A DNA stretch of 64,000 nt, taken from Bacillus pumilus. GTDB taxonomy: Bacteria > Bacillota > Bacilli > Bacillales > Bacillaceae. Below, one piece after another: positions 1 to 9,628 of this stretch. Each line of letters opens with the position of its first letter. Within the stretch, counting starts at the first letter, position 1. Under the pieces are notes generated by a model. That model made no database searches and was not told the origin of the DNA. It was given only the letters and a program-made list of their open reading frames with translations. Made by a program: the position numbers and the translations under genes. The stretch covers positions 3,284,272-3,348,271 of the forward strand of contig NZ_CP047089.1 of the NCBI RefSeq assembly GCF_009937765.1, in the 5' to 3' direction.

Positions 1-420
1 TAACCCTGCTACAACTCCAGAAGGTATTCTATCTTTGGTGCCGCCTAATACATCTCGTAACGACTTATTCTCACGCTTCGCATAAATATCCCAAACAGCC
101 GCTTCAATTCCCGCTTTCGCCATCCTATTCCCTTTAAATTGGTACAGGCTGTCTGGTATGTCTGAAGGGTGTGTAAAGGTGCGTGTCAGCACATTTGGTA
201 TAAAGAAAGCTCTCAGCATATGGTAACAGGTCTCAATGGTTTCTTCCGTATACCACGGAGAAGAAAAGGCTGACACTTCTCCCCATCCAGTCAATCCCGT
301 TTGATCTTTTACCTCGACAATAATAAATTCACGATCTGAGATGGTCCCAAGACTTGTGGTAAATGGCTGCTTGAGCTTCATCGTAACATGATATAAAGTC
401 ACTCGTTCAATTTGAATCAT
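1..420 (-). CDS. menC: o-succinylbenzoate synthase, N-terminal part (cut by window edge)
   Basis: An open frame from the ATG at 420 runs off the left edge, giving the first 140 residues. MenC belongs to the enolase superfamily and dehydrates SHCHC to o-succinylbenzoate in menaquinone synthesis. The visible part is the N-terminal capping domain: a TTSLGT-like segment, a WGE motif and an EAAVWD segment typical of muconate-lactonizing/OSB synthases. The barrel with the catalytic lysines lies outside the window. The start overlaps the end of menE by 14 bases, so the two are translationally coupled. The family is normally about 370 residues. Confidence 0.93.
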   Translation of the reverse strand, partial: MIQIERVTLYHVTMKLKQPFTTSLGTISDREFIIVEVKDQTGLTGWGEVSAFSSPWYTEETIETCYHMLRAFFIPNVLTRTFTHPSDIPDSLYQFKGNRMAKAGIEAAVWDIYAKRENKSLRDVLGGTKDRIPSGVVAGL

Positions 421-1864
421 CTAAAAACCCCTTTGACTTGAGTCTGTGCCTCTGCAATTTATTTGACGCATTTCTTGGCAGCTCGTCCACAAAGTGAAAA
501 GAGGCAGGCCATTTATATTTTGCTAGATGCGACTCACATAAAGCATAGAGCTCATTCTCCGGTATTTTATGATCTGTGACAAGAAAGGCAGCTGGTACCT
601 CTCCCCATCTATCATCATCTATACCCGTCACTCCGGCTTCCTTTACATGCGAATGTGTTAACAGGACCGCTTCAATTTCAGCTGGATAAATATTCTCACC
701 GCCAGAAATAATCAAATCTGAACGGCGGTCAAGCACAAATAAAAAACCTTCCTCATCCACATAGCCAATATCCCCCGTTTTCAGCCAGCCTTGATCAAAG
801 GCAGCAGCGGTCGACTCTTCACGGTATAGGTACCCCTTCATGACATTTGCCCCTTTCACCATAATTTCGCCATGCTCAAAAGGACGACAAATGCGTGTAC
901 CATCTTGAATTTTCAGCTCACACCCAAAAAGGGGCTTTCCCGCTGATCCAAGCTTTTCTACACTAAATTCAGGCGCAAGGGTCACAATTTGTGAACAAGT
1001 CTCTGTCATGCCGTACGATTGAAAGACAGGGAACCCTTTCTCTTTGCTTTCTTGAAGCATCGCCAAAGGCGCAGGCCCTCCGCCTAATAAAAGACAGCGC
1101 AAAGAAGACGGACATTCTTCCAGTCTGCTTAATAAACGGGATAACATCGTTTGGACAACAGATATCATCGTCACACGATGCTGTTCAATCGAACCTATTA
1201 CTTCATCGACATCAAACTTCTGATGAAGTACGACAGTCATCCCATAAATCACAGACTTAAATAAAGCGGATAATCCGCTAATATGAAAAAGAGGCAGTGC
1301 AATAAGCCAGCGATCATCCTCTCTGAGGCCCATATTGAGTGCAGAGGAAACTGCACTATGAAAATGATTACCAAACGTTTGCTCGACCCCTTTTGGGCGT
1401 CCTGTTGTGCCGGATGTATACATGATCGTCGCTGTTTGGTTCAAGTCAAAATCGTTTTCGATTTTCTTTACATTCTCTTGACCTGCTTCAGGTAATGTCT
1501 CCATTGTATAAACGGGAAGTTCACCCTTATGATCACTGGCATAAACAGGTTCAGTAAATAAAGCGGCTGCTTTTGCATCTTCAAGTTGAAAGCGTCTTTC
1601 CGCTTTTGTTAACTTATTGTTCAATAGAACGATTTTGAATCCTAATGAAAAACAAGCATGAACAAGCATCACCATTTGAGGATGATTGTTCATCAGAAGC
1701 CCGACTGCTTCCCCTTTTTTTAATGATGTTTGTGCAAGTCTATTTGAAAGCTCATTGACTTCATCAGCTAAATCGCGGAATGTCCATTTTTTATCTTGAT
1801 AAATGAGCGCGACTCTTTCTGGTGTTACATAAGCACGGTGGAGCAGCCAATTCGGTTGCTTCAT
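407..1864 (-). CDS. menE: o-succinylbenzoate-CoA ligase
   Basis: Acyl/aryl-CoA synthetase of the ANL adenylating superfamily. It activates o-succinylbenzoate with ATP and couples it to CoA, two steps before the naphthoate ring is complete. The AMP-binding signature YTSGTTGRPKG is at about residues 148-158, with QSYGMTE and the hinge segment LDRRSDLIISGGENIYP further on and the C-terminal lysine region (NASNKLQR) near the end. Two ATGs lie in tandem; the second (1864) is chosen because it stands 7 bases after AAGGAGG, whereas the first is only 4 away. The product is about 485 residues, the usual family length. It is separated from menB by a strong terminator hairpin and overlaps menC. Confidence 0.96.
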   Translation of the reverse strand: MKQPNWLLHRAYVTPERVALIYQDKKWTFRDLADEVNELSNRLAQTSLKKGEAVGLLMNNHPQMVMLVHACFSLGFKIVLLNNKLTKAERRFQLEDAKAAALFTEPVYASDHKGELPVYTMETLPEAGQENVKKIENDFDLNQTATIMYTSGTTGRPKGVEQTFGNHFHSAVSSALNMGLREDDRWLIALPLFHISGLSALFKSVIYGMTVVLHQKFDVDEVIGSIEQHRVTMISVVQTMLSRLLSRLEECPSSLRCLLLGGGPAPLAMLQESKEKGFPVFQSYGMTETCSQIVTLAPEFSVEKLGSAGKPLFGCELKIQDGTRICRPFEHGEIMVKGANVMKGYLYREESTAAAFDQGWLKTGDIGYVDEEGFLFVLDRRSDLIISGGENIYPAEIEAVLLTHSHVKEAGVTGIDDDRWGEVPAAFLVTDHKIPENELYALCESHLAKYKWPASFHFVDELPRNASNKLQRHRLKSKGFLDDSN

Positions 1865-1888
1865 CATGACACCTCCTTTTCGTAAAAG

Positions 1889-1921
1889 AAAACAGCTTAG
1901 TCTGATGCACTAAGCTGTTTT
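1889..1921 (-). terminator. intrinsic terminator between menB and menE
   Basis: On the minus strand a perfect 12-bp stem (AAAACAGCTTAG with its complement) and a 9-base loop are followed by TTTTCTTTT. It sits after the menB stop and before the menE Shine-Dalgarno sequence, so it should stop part of the transcripts and lower menE-menC relative to menFDHB. The other strand also ends in a T run, so it may work in both directions. Confidence 0.8.
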
Positions 1922-1938
1922 TCATCGGTATGATTGAA

Positions 1939-2757
1939 TCAAGGGAAACGCGGGAACTGACCGAAGTCCGGCTTGCGTTTTTCCTTAAAGGAATCGCGTC
2001 CTTCTTTTGCTTCATCTGTTGTGTAATAAAGAAGTGTCGCATCTCCTGCAAATTGTTGAATTCCAGCTAATCCATCCGTATCTGCATTAAATGCAGCCTT
2101 CAAGAATCGTAAAGCAGTCGGGCTCTTTTCTAGCATCTCCTCACACCACTTCACTGTTTCTTCTTCAAGCTGCTCTAATGGTACAACTGTATTGACAAGG
2201 CCCATATCAAGCGCTTCTTGTGCATTGTATTGACGGCATAAGTACCAGATTTCTCTCGCTTTCTTATGACCTACAATACGTGCAAGGTAGCCTGAACCAT
2301 AACCAGCATCAAAGCTGCCTACTTTTGGACCAGTTTGTCCAAATACCGCATTATCTGCTGCAATTGTCAGGTCACATACAATATGAAGAACGTGTCCGCC
2401 GCCGATTGCATAACCAGCCACCATTGCAACAACAGGTTTTGGAATGACACGAATCAAACGCTGTAAGTCCAGTACATTTAGACGCGGAATTTGGTCGTCT
2501 CCTACATAACCGCCATGACCGCGCACTTTTTGGTCTCCACCAGAACAGAATGCTTTGCCGCCAGCACCTGCAAGTACGATCACACCAACATTTGAATTAT
2601 CACGAGCACGCGAAAATGCATCAATTAATTCACTCACAGTCTTAGGTGTAAACGCGTTATGTACGTGTGGACGATTAATCGTAATCTTTGCAATCCCATT
2701 GTACGTTTCATATAAAATTTCGTCATATTGACGCTCAGTTTGCCATTCAATAGCCAT
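1939..2757 (-). CDS. menB: 1,4-dihydroxy-2-naphthoyl-CoA synthase
   Basis: Crotonase-fold enzyme that closes the second ring of the naphthoquinone by intramolecular Claisen condensation of o-succinylbenzoyl-CoA. Seen: the FCSGGDQ oxyanion-hole segment, the [15 protein letters not shown] loop, AIGGGHVLH and the SFDAGYGS active-site region, with the conserved FGQFPRFP C-terminus. The ATG at 2757 (272 residues) is preferred over the upstream in-frame TTG at 2760 because it lies 8 bases after GGAGG. The gene follows menH by 14 bases. The B. subtilis protein has about the same length and nearly the same sequence. Confidence 0.97.
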   Translation of the reverse strand: MAIEWQTERQYDEILYETYNGIAKITINRPHVHNAFTPKTVSELIDAFSRARDNSNVGVIVLAGAGGKAFCSGGDQKVRGHGGYVGDDQIPRLNVLDLQRLIRVIPKPVVAMVAGYAIGGGHVLHIVCDLTIAADNAVFGQTGPKVGSFDAGYGSGYLARIVGHKKAREIWYLCRQYNAQEALDMGLVNTVVPLEQLEEETVKWCEEMLEKSPTALRFLKAAFNADTDGLAGIQQFAGDATLLYYTTDEAKEGRDSFKEKRKPDFGQFPRFP

Positions 2758-2771
2758 CAATAGTTCCTCCT

Positions 2772-3596
2772 CTAATCTTGGGTAATAAACTCACTAACTA
2801 TTTTACCAAAAAAATGTGGTTGTTCCACATGAACTGTATGCCCAGCCTGCTCAGCCAACATCAATTGACTGCCTTCAAGCTCCTGCTGCATACGTGTGGC
2901 GATATTGCAAAACTTCTCATCAAGCGCTCCACAAATCAACAAAACAGGTAAATTTAAATGCTTTAATGCCTTCCAAACAGAGGGCTGCGATCCTGTTCCT
3001 ATGCCTTCTAAGCTGCGAGCTAGTCCAAGCGGGTTGGCTTTCAGCCTTCCCTTTCTTAGTTGAGCCTGCGCATGAGCTGATAAAGTTTTTTGCGAAGCAA
3101 ATAGTGGGATACTCTCCCAAAAATCCACAAACTTCACTAAACCTTCATCTCTCATTTTCTGAGCGAGCTGATGATCATGTTTGAGTCTTGCCATCCGCTC
3201 TTTAAACGTGCGAAGCCCTGGAGAGGTACTCTCTAAAATCAACTTGTTGACTCGCTCTGAATAACGAGAGGCAAATGATAAAGCAATACGTCCTCCCATA
3301 GAATATCCGAGAATATTCACTTTGTGAAGCTTTAATTGGTTTAAAATCTCTGCAAGATCTGCCAGTTGATGCGACATCGCATATCTTCTTATACTTTCTG
3401 GTGAGTCCGTGCGGCCATGTCCAAGCAAACTGATTTGAATCAATCTTGTATTTTCCATATAAGCATTCAAAAAGTTCCAAGAAGCCGCACTTCCAGTAAA
3501 ACCGTGTAAGCATAGCGTGGCATTCTCACCTGATGGATTCTGATCTATCACCTCGTACGCCACACCATCACGCATCCTTATTATGAAAGAAGACAT
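2772..3596 (-). CDS. menH: SHCHC synthase (2-succinyl-6-hydroxy-2,4-cyclohexadiene-1-carboxylate synthase)
   Basis: Alpha/beta-hydrolase-fold lyase that removes pyruvate from the MenD product SEPHCHC. Seen: the LCLHGFTGS oxyanion segment near residue 30, the nucleophile elbow LGYSMGGR near residue 95, the acid-loop segment [11 protein letters not shown] and the catalytic histidine in [10 protein letters not shown] near the end. The length of 274 residues fits. The ATG lies 16 bases inside the end of menD, with only a weak Shine-Dalgarno sequence, which suggests translational coupling. B. subtilis literature also calls this gene ytxM. Confidence 0.93.
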   Translation of the reverse strand: MSSFIIRMRDGVAYEVIDQNPSGENATLCLHGFTGSAASWNFLNAYMENTRLIQISLLGHGRTDSPESIRRYAMSHQLADLAEILNQLKLHKVNILGYSMGGRIALSFASRYSERVNKLILESTSPGLRTFKERMARLKHDHQLAQKMRDEGLVKFVDFWESIPLFASQKTLSAHAQAQLRKGRLKANPLGLARSLEGIGTGSQPSVWKALKHLNLPVLLICGALDEKFCNIATRMQQELEGSQLMLAEQAGHTVHVEQPHFFGKIVSEFITQD

Positions 3597-5323
3597 TCTT
3601 TTTTCACTTCTTCCAATATGTCATCCATCATTTGACGATGCTTGCTTACACGAGAATGCCGATCTGTTTCAATTTCAATTAAATGAAGTCCAGGCTCTTC
3701 TATATGTGCCTTATAGACATCATGGAATTCTTGTTTCGTTGAAGGTTTCGAATAGGTTCCCCCATACAGCTTAGAAGCATACTCAAAATTCAGTCCAGTC
3801 GGTGTACCAAAGAGTTTTTCATAATACGGTTCCTCAGACGCCTGCGGAAGGAACGAAAAGATGCCTCCTCCATCATTGTTTAACAGCACAACCGTCAGTG
3901 GAATGTCCATCAATTTAGCTGCAAGAAGACCATTCATATCATGGTAAAATGATAAATCTCCAATCACTAAGGTGACTGGCTGTTTCAAAGCTGCATACGT
4001 GCCAAGTGCTGTAGACACGACGCCATCTATACCATTTGCGCCTCGATTCGCCATCATTCGAAAAGGCTTCGATTGTGCTTCAAAAAACGTATCCACATCA
4101 CGAATCGGCATACTATTTCCGATAAAAAGAACACTCTCCTTCGGTAAGAGATGCTGAAGCTGACGGTACACATTCCCCTCAAATGACAGATCCTCATCAG
4201 AATAATGAGATGCATGCGTTCTGAATGATGAATTAGCATGCTGCCAGCGATTTAGAAAACTTGTATCCTCACGTTGATCTGCTCTATTGACTACTTCATC
4301 TACAAAAGCTGCCACATCACTTTCAATGATGTATGAAGCACTCAGTCCAGGATCTCGAAAACCTCCAGCAGCATCAACAACAATCTGATTCACTTCCGCA
4401 TGTTTTTCCAGCCATTTGAATAAAGGCTTAGACACAGGCATCGGTCCAAAACGAATCACCATATCCGGCAATAGGTGTTGCTGCAATGCTTCATCTTTTA
4501 ATAAAGAATCATACGCATCAATTATAAGCTCTGCATGCTCATGACCATTTCGCAAATGAGAAAGTGGGTCCGCTAAAATTGGAAGATGCAAGTCTTTTGA
4601 AAGACGTAACACTGCCTCTTTTTCTTTCTGAGTATGAAGCTCTCCACACACAATCAGTCCCTTTTTGGAACGGTTCATGACCGTCACAATTTCAGATAGC
4701 GCATCATCATTTGGGTAAGCCTGTCCTGTAGCTAATACCTTTTTTCGGTCTGTTTCTTCTCTGTCGAAAGGATGAATAGACAAATCAGGAAGCAATGGTT
4801 CTCTCAGAGGGACATTGATTTGTACAGGTCCCTTCGGCTCTTGCATCGACATATGATTTGCTCTTGCCGCCGCTGTCTGAACATAGCGTAACATCATCTG
4901 ACTTTCTTCTGGCAATGCTAAGTCTGTGAACCATTTAACAAACTTACCGAATAAGAATTGCTGATCAATCGCTTGAGGTGCTCCAACTTCCCTCAATTCG
5001 TGCGGCCGATCAGCAGTTAAAACAATAAGTGGGACACGGGAATAATGTGCCTCTACAATGGCTGGATAAAAGTTAGCAGCTGCTGTACCTGATGTACAAA
5101 TAAGCAGCACTGGGGTTTGACTTGCTTTCGCGAGACCTAGCGCATAAAAAGCAGCAGACCTTTCATCCACTAATACATGGACATTGATGTCTTGGTGGGC
5201 AAGAGCCAACATTGCAAGCGGGGTTGAACGAGAACCTGGACAGACAACTGCCTCTTGTACGCCACCTTGGACAAATTCATCCATCAATCTGCCAATATAT
5301 GTTGTCATAATCTGATTATTCAA
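3581..5323 (-). CDS. menD: SEPHCHC synthase (menaquinone biosynthesis MenD)
   Basis: Thiamine-diphosphate enzyme that adds the succinic semialdehyde unit from 2-oxoglutarate to isochorismate, the committed menaquinone step. Seen: the N-terminal pyrimidine-binding domain with [11 protein letters not shown] and the ERSA glutamate; the C-terminal ThDP-binding domain with [12 protein letters not shown] and LNNDGGG. A TTG at 5323 is taken as start because it follows GGAGG by 8 bases and gives 580 residues, equal to the B. subtilis protein. The ATG at 5308 and an upstream in-frame TTG at 5338 are less likely. The start overlaps the menF stop by 8 bases. Confidence 0.95.
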   Translation of the reverse strand: MNNQIMTTYIGRLMDEFVQGGVQEAVVCPGSRSTPLAMLALAHQDINVHVLVDERSAAFYALGLAKASQTPVLLICTSGTAAANFYPAIVEAHYSRVPLIVLTADRPHELREVGAPQAIDQQFLFGKFVKWFTDLALPEESQMMLRYVQTAAARANHMSMQEPKGPVQINVPLREPLLPDLSIHPFDREETDRKKVLATGQAYPNDDALSEIVTVMNRSKKGLIVCGELHTQKEKEAVLRLSKDLHLPILADPLSHLRNGHEHAELIIDAYDSLLKDEALQQHLLPDMVIRFGPMPVSKPLFKWLEKHAEVNQIVVDAAGGFRDPGLSASYIIESDVAAFVDEVVNRADQREDTSFLNRWQHANSSFRTHASHYSDEDLSFEGNVYRQLQHLLPKESVLFIGNSMPIRDVDTFFEAQSKPFRMMANRGANGIDGVVSTALGTYAALKQPVTLVIGDLSFYHDMNGLLAAKLMDIPLTVVLLNNDGGGIFSFLPQASEEPYYEKLFGTPTGLNFEYASKLYGGTYSKPSTKQEFHDVYKAHIEEPGLHLIEIETDRHSRVSKHRQMMDDILEEVKKECLLS

Positions 5324-6734
5324 TAGGACAACCTCCAAGCGCAGATAGCATTGGTCTTAATTTCACTTGTGTTTCCTCATACTCCTGCTTTGCAAGGGAA
5401 TCCTCTACAATGCCGCAGCCAGCGAACAAACGAACATGGTCTTCCTCAATAAGACCTGACCGAATGGCGACAGCAAATTCTCCATTGTCCTGAGAGTCAA
5501 TCCACCCTACTGGTGCTGCATACCAGCCACGTTTCAACGGTTCGATTTCACGAATGACCTCAACCGCCTTTTCCTTCGGATATCCGCCTAATGCTGGCGT
5601 CGGGTGGAGCTGTTCAATTAACGAAAAGAGGGAACAACTGTTTTTAATTTCTCCCACAATCGGTGTAAACAAATGTTGAATATTTTTTGTTTTATAAAGA
5701 CTAGGTTGATTTGGTTTATGCACGCGAAGGCAATTGGCTTCAAATGCTTGTTCAATCATATTGACAACAATTTGATGTTCAATCAAATTCTTCTCATCAT
5801 GCAACAGTTCCTCGCCTAATGCTTTATCTTCCTCTTCATTTTTTCCACGAACAATTGAACCTGCTAAACAAGATGAAAAGACCTCTCCGCCGCTTTTTTT
5901 CACTAAACGTTCCGGTGTAGCTCCGACAAATGCTTGTCTCCCCTGTTCAACCGCAAATACATAACTTGTTGTTTGATGCTTTAATAATGCTGATAACAGT
6001 GGAGCGAGTTCAATTTGATTTTTATAGTGAAGCAAGACTTCTCTTGCTAGAACAACCTTTTCATATTCGTTAGCACGAATGTGGTCTGTCGCTTCTTGGA
6101 TCGCCTTCATCCATTCATTCACATCTAGTTCTTCCATATGAACAAGTTCAGCTTGTCCATCATATCTGAGCGGTAATGTTTTGAATTGAGAGGCTTTTTG
6201 TTCTAATTCTTGAATGAGCTGATGAACATTCCCATCCACCTGCTTCCATTCATTGATCGTAAGAAACGTGCCTTCTTTTGAGACAGTGAGCATCATCGAT
6301 GGCACAAAAAAATGAGCCTCACCAAAAGCTTCCCAGTGACGCGCCTTCTCTTCATACGGATCAAATGAGAATCCACCAAATAAAAGCGGACCAACAGCCG
6401 CTTGCCTTAACTCCTTCTCATCATGAAAATGGAACATGTGCTGCTTCAGCTGTTCCCATTCTTGATGGACTGTATCAAATCGTTCCTTACCTTGCTCAGA
6501 TGATTTAATAACGGCCGCTCTGCCAAGTCCAGAAAATATCATTTGGCTTTCTGGATCAGACCAAAAAAAGCGCTCGCCTAAAAAATCCGCTTCGCCGCTT
6601 TGGAAAAAGGCAAGAGGATCCAGATCGTCAACTCTTCTGGAGTAGCTTATCAAAACAGCATGGTTGACGTTATTCGCTTCTTCTAATGTCGCAAGCGCTT
6701 CCTGCCGGAAAGTACTTTGCACTGTTGTCACCAT
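5316..6734 (-). CDS. menF: isochorismate synthase
   Basis: First enzyme of the pathway; it isomerises chorismate to isochorismate with magnesium. It belongs to the chorismate-binding (anthranilate/isochorismate synthase) family. Seen: the KVVLARE lysine region, [15 protein letters not shown]-like DEKNLIEH, the LHPTPALGG loop and the [18 protein letters not shown] and FAGCGIV segments at the C-terminus. The ATG at 6734 (472 residues) is chosen because it follows GGAGG by 8 bases and the protein then begins MVTTVQ as in B. subtilis. First gene of the men operon; a promoter and a palindrome lie upstream. Confidence 0.96.
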   Translation of the reverse strand: MVTTVQSTFRQEALATLEEANNVNHAVLISYSRRVDDLDPLAFFQSGEADFLGERFFWSDPESQMIFSGLGRAAVIKSSEQGKERFDTVHQEWEQLKQHMFHFHDEKELRQAAVGPLLFGGFSFDPYEEKARHWEAFGEAHFFVPSMMLTVSKEGTFLTINEWKQVDGNVHQLIQELEQKASQFKTLPLRYDGQAELVHMEELDVNEWMKAIQEATDHIRANEYEKVVLAREVLLHYKNQIELAPLLSALLKHQTTSYVFAVEQGRQAFVGATPERLVKKSGGEVFSSCLAGSIVRGKNEEEDKALGEELLHDEKNLIEHQIVVNMIEQAFEANCLRVHKPNQPSLYKTKNIQHLFTPIVGEIKNSCSLFSLIEQLHPTPALGGYPKEKAVEVIREIEPLKRGWYAAPVGWIDSQDNGEFAVAIRSGLIEEDHVRLFAGCGIVEDSLAKQEYEETQVKLRPMLSALGGCPIE

Positions 6735-6799
6735 GATACATTCCTCCAAAATCCATGAAATAACATAAAAAATAAAACCATCATGAAAAAATACGTGAA

Positions 6800-6818
6800 C
6801 ATTCGAATATGTCGAATG
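6800..6818. promoter_or_regulatory. perfect palindrome just downstream of the men -10 box
   Basis: CATTCGA, five bases, TCGAATG: a 7-bp perfect inverted repeat that starts about 12 bases downstream of the men -10. The position (about +5 to +23) suits an operator or a 5'-end hairpin. The cognate regulator, if any, is not known to me. Confidence 0.4.
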
Positions 6819-6830
6819 ACCTGCTTTTCT

Positions 6831-6861
6831 ATTATAAACCTTAACAGATGAACTTAGTAAA
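6831..6861 (-). promoter_or_regulatory. candidate sigma-A promoter for the men operon
   Basis: On the minus strand a perfect -10 TATAAT (6836-6831) lies about 97 bases before the menF ATG. The best -35 candidate is TTTACT (6861-6856) with a long 19-base spacer, so the -35 assignment is weak. Confidence 0.5.
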
Positions 6862-7041
6862 GAAAACAGCTTTTAAAACCTCGAATCCTTATTATATCAC
6901 GCTTTCTAGATTTTTTCGCTCCCGCTTCTTGAAACGAGAGCATCTATAAGAAAAATGGAAAGTCTTGTTTTAAGATCAAGCTTTCTCTCGATATGGTAAC
7001 GATTAGCAAACATCTTTTTCTGGATTCATCGCATCAATATA

Positions 7042-7069
7042 TTGACACCTTTTTGAACTTTGCTAAACT
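7042..7069 (+). promoter_or_regulatory. sigma-A-type promoter for menA
   Basis: TTGACA (7042-7047), a 16-base spacer and TAAACT (7064-7069) lie 46 bases upstream of the menA ATG. The -35 is a perfect match; the -10 matches at four of six positions. This promoter would make menA independent of the divergent men operon. Confidence 0.6.
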
Positions 7070-7115
7070 GGAATTTGGACGTGTACGTATTTTTTTATTT
7101 AAAGGAGTATATTTT

Positions 7116-8054
7116 ATGCAGCATCAATCGATATCAGATCAGCTTTCACCGATTAAGCCTGATAAGAACTGGCGGATTTGGTGGAATTTACTACGACCGC
7201 ATACATTAACAGCAGCATTTATTCCCGTTACTTTAGGAACTGTTCTAGCACTTCCAAGTGGTCAAATACATGTTGGGCTATTTTTAGCTATGCTATTTGC
7301 ATCTATGTTTATCCAAATCGCAACAAACATGTTTAATGAATACTTTGATTTTGTTCGCGGATTGGACAACGAGAAATCTGTCGGTATCGGCGGCGCCATT
7401 GTCAGAAATGGTGTAAAGCCAAAAACAGTTCTCGGCCTCGCTTATGCACTATTTGCGCTTTCCTTACTACTAGGAGTATACATTTGCATGATGTCTAGCT
7501 GGTGGATTGCACTGATAGGACTCATTTGTATGGCAGCAGGCTATTTCTATACAGGCGGTCCTGTTCCTATTGCATATACACCGTTTGGAGAACTTGTGTC
7601 AGGTGCCTTTATGGGACTAGGAATTATTCTGATCAGTTTCTATATTCAAACAGGCACACTGACGTCAAAAGCTGTTCTCGTCTCATTACCAATTTCAATT
7701 TTAGTTGGTGCCATCTTACTATCGAACAATATCCGCGATTTAGACGGTGATAAAGAAAATGGACGAAAAACACTTGCTATCCTTGCTGGACGAAAAGCGG
7801 CAGTGAACATTTTACTTTCCATGTTTTTGATCTCATATGTACTTATTTTTGTTTATATCTTCACAGATATTGTCGGCCTTTGGAGTCTTCTTGTTTTACT
7901 CAGTGTCCCAAAAGCATATACAGCTATCAAAGAATTTAAGCAAAAAGAAAAACCAATTGAATTAATGAATGCCATGAAATCGACAGCTCAAACCAATACA
8001 TTTTTCGGTTTTCTGCTAACAATCGCTTTGATCTTACAATACTATATTGCTTAA
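7116..8054 (+). CDS. menA: 1,4-dihydroxy-2-naphthoate polyprenyltransferase
   Basis: Integral-membrane UbiA-family prenyltransferase. It attaches the heptaprenyl tail to 1,4-dihydroxy-2-naphthoate to give demethylmenaquinone. Seen: the first Asp-rich region NMFNEYFDFVRGLD (about residues 70-83), the second motif NNIRDLDGDKENGRKT, and about eight or nine hydrophobic segments. The reading frame is open further upstream, but the ATG at 7116 is chosen because AAAGGAG precedes it and the resulting 312 residues match the B. subtilis protein (about 311). Divergent from the men operon and ended by its own terminator. Confidence 0.95.
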   Translation: MQHQSISDQLSPIKPDKNWRIWWNLLRPHTLTAAFIPVTLGTVLALPSGQIHVGLFLAMLFASMFIQIATNMFNEYFDFVRGLDNEKSVGIGGAIVRNGVKPKTVLGLAYALFALSLLLGVYICMMSSWWIALIGLICMAAGYFYTGGPVPIAYTPFGELVSGAFMGLGIILISFYIQTGTLTSKAVLVSLPISILVGAILLSNNIRDLDGDKENGRKTLAILAGRKAAVNILLSMFLISYVLIFVYIFTDIVGLWSLLVLLSVPKAYTAIKEFKQKEKPIELMNAMKSTAQTNTFFGFLLTIALILQYYIA

Positions 8055-8059
8055 CAAAG

Positions 8060-8088
8060 AACGCCTGCCCCAGCCGCAGGCGTTTTTT
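8060..8088 (+). terminator. terminator after menA
   Basis: A 9-bp stem AACGCCTGC/GCAGGCGTT with a 7-base loop, continuing into a run of T, starts 6 bases after the menA stop. Confidence 0.85.
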
Positions 8089-8174
8089 CATGAGGAATTG
8101 CTTCAAATTGGAACTAGTCTTACAGATAAAATTGCTCATACTAACATTATGTTTGATATGAAAGGATGATCGCT

Positions 8175-8909
8175 TTGTTGTCTAAAGACGAATTACATCA
8201 TTTGAAGCAGCGACTTCTCGATGAAAAGCATGAACTCGAAGCCAAAAGCCATGACGATGAACAAAAAGTATCATTTCCTTATGATTCTGTCGGAGATCTG
8301 TCAGCCTATGATAATCACCCAGGTGATCAAGGGACAGAACTGTTCGAACGCGGGAAAGATATTGCATTAAACAGTTTGGAACATGAACATCTGTTAGACA
8401 TCAATGAAGCACTTCAAGCCATCACAGACGGCTCTTATGGCCAGTGCAAGGTCTGTAAAGCCCCTATCCCAAAGGAACGTTTAGAAGCCTTGCCTAGTGC
8501 CGTCACATGCACAGAACATTCAAAAGAACAAACCGTTTCACAAAACCGTCCGATTGAAGAGGATTTATTAAGTCCGCCCTCAGGTCAATTTGAAAATGAA
8601 GAAAGTGCGGCATACGATGGTGAAGATGCATATCAAGACGTAGAACGGTACGGAAATTCTGATACGCCGTCCGATATGGAATTTCCTCCATTGACATACG
8701 ATGATGTGTATACACAATCAGAAGATGAAGATTATGTCGAAGACTATGAGGGATTCGCAGCTGCTGATATTGAGGGAAAAGCAAGCAAGGTATATCCAAA
8801 TAAAGCCCACGAAGCTTATGAAGAAGCATTGGACGAAGAAGGCGTCATGACCGTATTTGGTGATTTGAAGCCGTACGAAGAAGAACCTTATACAGAAGAA
8901 AATCATTAG
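8175..8909 (+). CDS. yteA: DksA/TraR-type zinc-finger protein, YteA family
   Basis: About 244 residues, mostly acidic, with a DksA/TraR-like helical N-terminus (LKQRLLDEK) and a finger at about residues 91-115: C-x2-C-x17-C-x2-H. The last ligand is histidine instead of the family's fourth cysteine. The C-terminal half is rich in Asp, Glu and Tyr. A TTG at 8175 is taken as start: it follows AAAGG by 8 bases and the product MLSKDEL aligns with B. subtilis YteA, whereas the upstream ATG at 8166 has no suitable ribosome-binding site. In Bacillus the function is unknown; homology to DksA suggests action on RNA polymerase, which is inference. Confidence 0.85.
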   Translation: MLSKDELHHLKQRLLDEKHELEAKSHDDEQKVSFPYDSVGDLSAYDNHPGDQGTELFERGKDIALNSLEHEHLLDINEALQAITDGSYGQCKVCKAPIPKERLEALPSAVTCTEHSKEQTVSQNRPIEEDLLSPPSGQFENEESAAYDGEDAYQDVERYGNSDTPSDMEFPPLTYDDVYTQSEDEDYVEDYEGFAAADIEGKASKVYPNKAHEAYEEALDEEGVMTVFGDLKPYEEEPYTEENH

Positions 8910-8930
8910 TCCCCTCATAATGGGGGCTTC
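8908..8930 (+). terminator. weak hairpin after yteA
   Basis: A short CCCC/GGGG stem with a 6-7 base loop directly overlaps the yteA stop. No real T run follows, so termination here is uncertain. Confidence 0.35.
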
Positions 8931-8994
8931 ATGTTTATATCATGTAATAATTGGGAAATCACTTTAAGAGTGAATTTGATTGGAGGAGATTCTA

Positions 8995-9471
8995 ATGGCA
9001 AGAAAAAGTATCATTTGGGCAGTGATTGTTTTCTTTATTACATACGCATTATTCTCTGTGGCGGGATTCCTGTTTCCGATTGACAGAGAGTGGTATGATG
9101 CATTAAATAAACCGGAATGGACACCAAGTGGTGGTGTAATTGGTGCTGTATGGGCTGTCTTATTTGCTCTCATCTCGTTGTCCGCAGCGATCATTTATGG
9201 AAAATATGGATTTCAAAAAATCACTTTACCATTTTGGATTCTTTTTCTTTTAAATTATGTATTTAATCAAGCCTTTAGTTTTTTTCAATTTACACAAAAA
9301 GATTTATTTGCCGCTACGATTGATTGCCTGCTTGTCGCACTGACAGCACTTGCTCTTGTGATCGTCTCGCGTAAACTAAGCAAAGTCGTTCCAATTTTAC
9401 TCATTCCTTATGTGTTATGGGGATTCTTTGCAACTTACTTGTCTTATACGATCTATTCCATGAACATGTAA
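8995..9471 (+). CDS. tspO: TspO/MBR family membrane protein
   Basis: 158 residues with five hydrophobic segments, as in the TspO (translocator protein/peripheral benzodiazepine receptor) family. Seen: the signature PEWTPSGGVIGAVWAVLF after the first helix and LIPYVLWGFFATYLSY at the end of the fifth. Members bind porphyrins and related ligands and in bacteria are linked to tetrapyrrole or stress responses; the job here is not shown by context. The ATG at 8995 follows GGAGG by 8 bases; the longer frame from 8980 includes the ribosome-binding site. Called ytaB in B. subtilis. Confidence 0.92.
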   Translation: MARKSIIWAVIVFFITYALFSVAGFLFPIDREWYDALNKPEWTPSGGVIGAVWAVLFALISLSAAIIYGKYGFQKITLPFWILFLLNYVFNQAFSFFQFTQKDLFAATIDCLLVALTALALVIVSRKLSKVVPILLIPYVLWGFFATYLSYTIYSMNM

Positions 9472-9473
9472 AA

Positions 9474-9505
9474 AAAGACCGTTATTATGGCGGTCTTTCT
9501 TTTTT
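9474..9505 (+). terminator. terminator after tspO
   Basis: An 8-bp stem AAAGACCG/CGGTCTTT with a 9-base loop is followed by CTTTTTT, three bases past the tspO stop. Confidence 0.85.
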
Positions 9506-9510
9506 GGAGA

Positions 9511-9544
9511 AAATAAAAAAGAGATCTTTGACAAGACCTCTTTT
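9511..9544 (-). terminator. terminator of the tRNA operon
   Basis: On the minus strand a 12-bp stem (AAAAGAG, a G-T pair, TCTT with their partners) with a 4-base loop leads into TTTTTTATTT, right after the tRNA-Glu 3' end. Confidence 0.8.
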
Positions 9545-9549
9545 AAAAA

Positions 9550-9621
9550 TGACCCGTACGGGATTCGAACCCGTGTTACCGCCGTGAAAGGGCGGTGTCT
9601 TAACCGCTTGACCAACGGGCC
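9550..9621 (-). tRNA. tRNA-Glu (anticodon TTC)
   Basis: Full cloverleaf of 72 bases with anticodon loop CTTTCAC and T-loop GTTCGAATC. The 3' end reads GGGTCA and then runs into T, so CCA is not encoded and must be added. Last gene of the tRNA operon, as in B. subtilis trnB. Confidence 0.95.
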
Positions 9622-9628
9622 AGATAAA

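Noticed and set aside
6940..6990. GAAAGTCTTG...CAAGCTTTC inverted repeat upstream of menA
   Set aside because: Imperfect, no T run, and no clear link to either promoter; considered chance.
6993..7115. N-terminal extension of menA by 41 residues
   Set aside because: It contains the promoter-like TTGACA/TAAACT and the Shine-Dalgarno sequence; B. subtilis MenA begins at the internal ATG.
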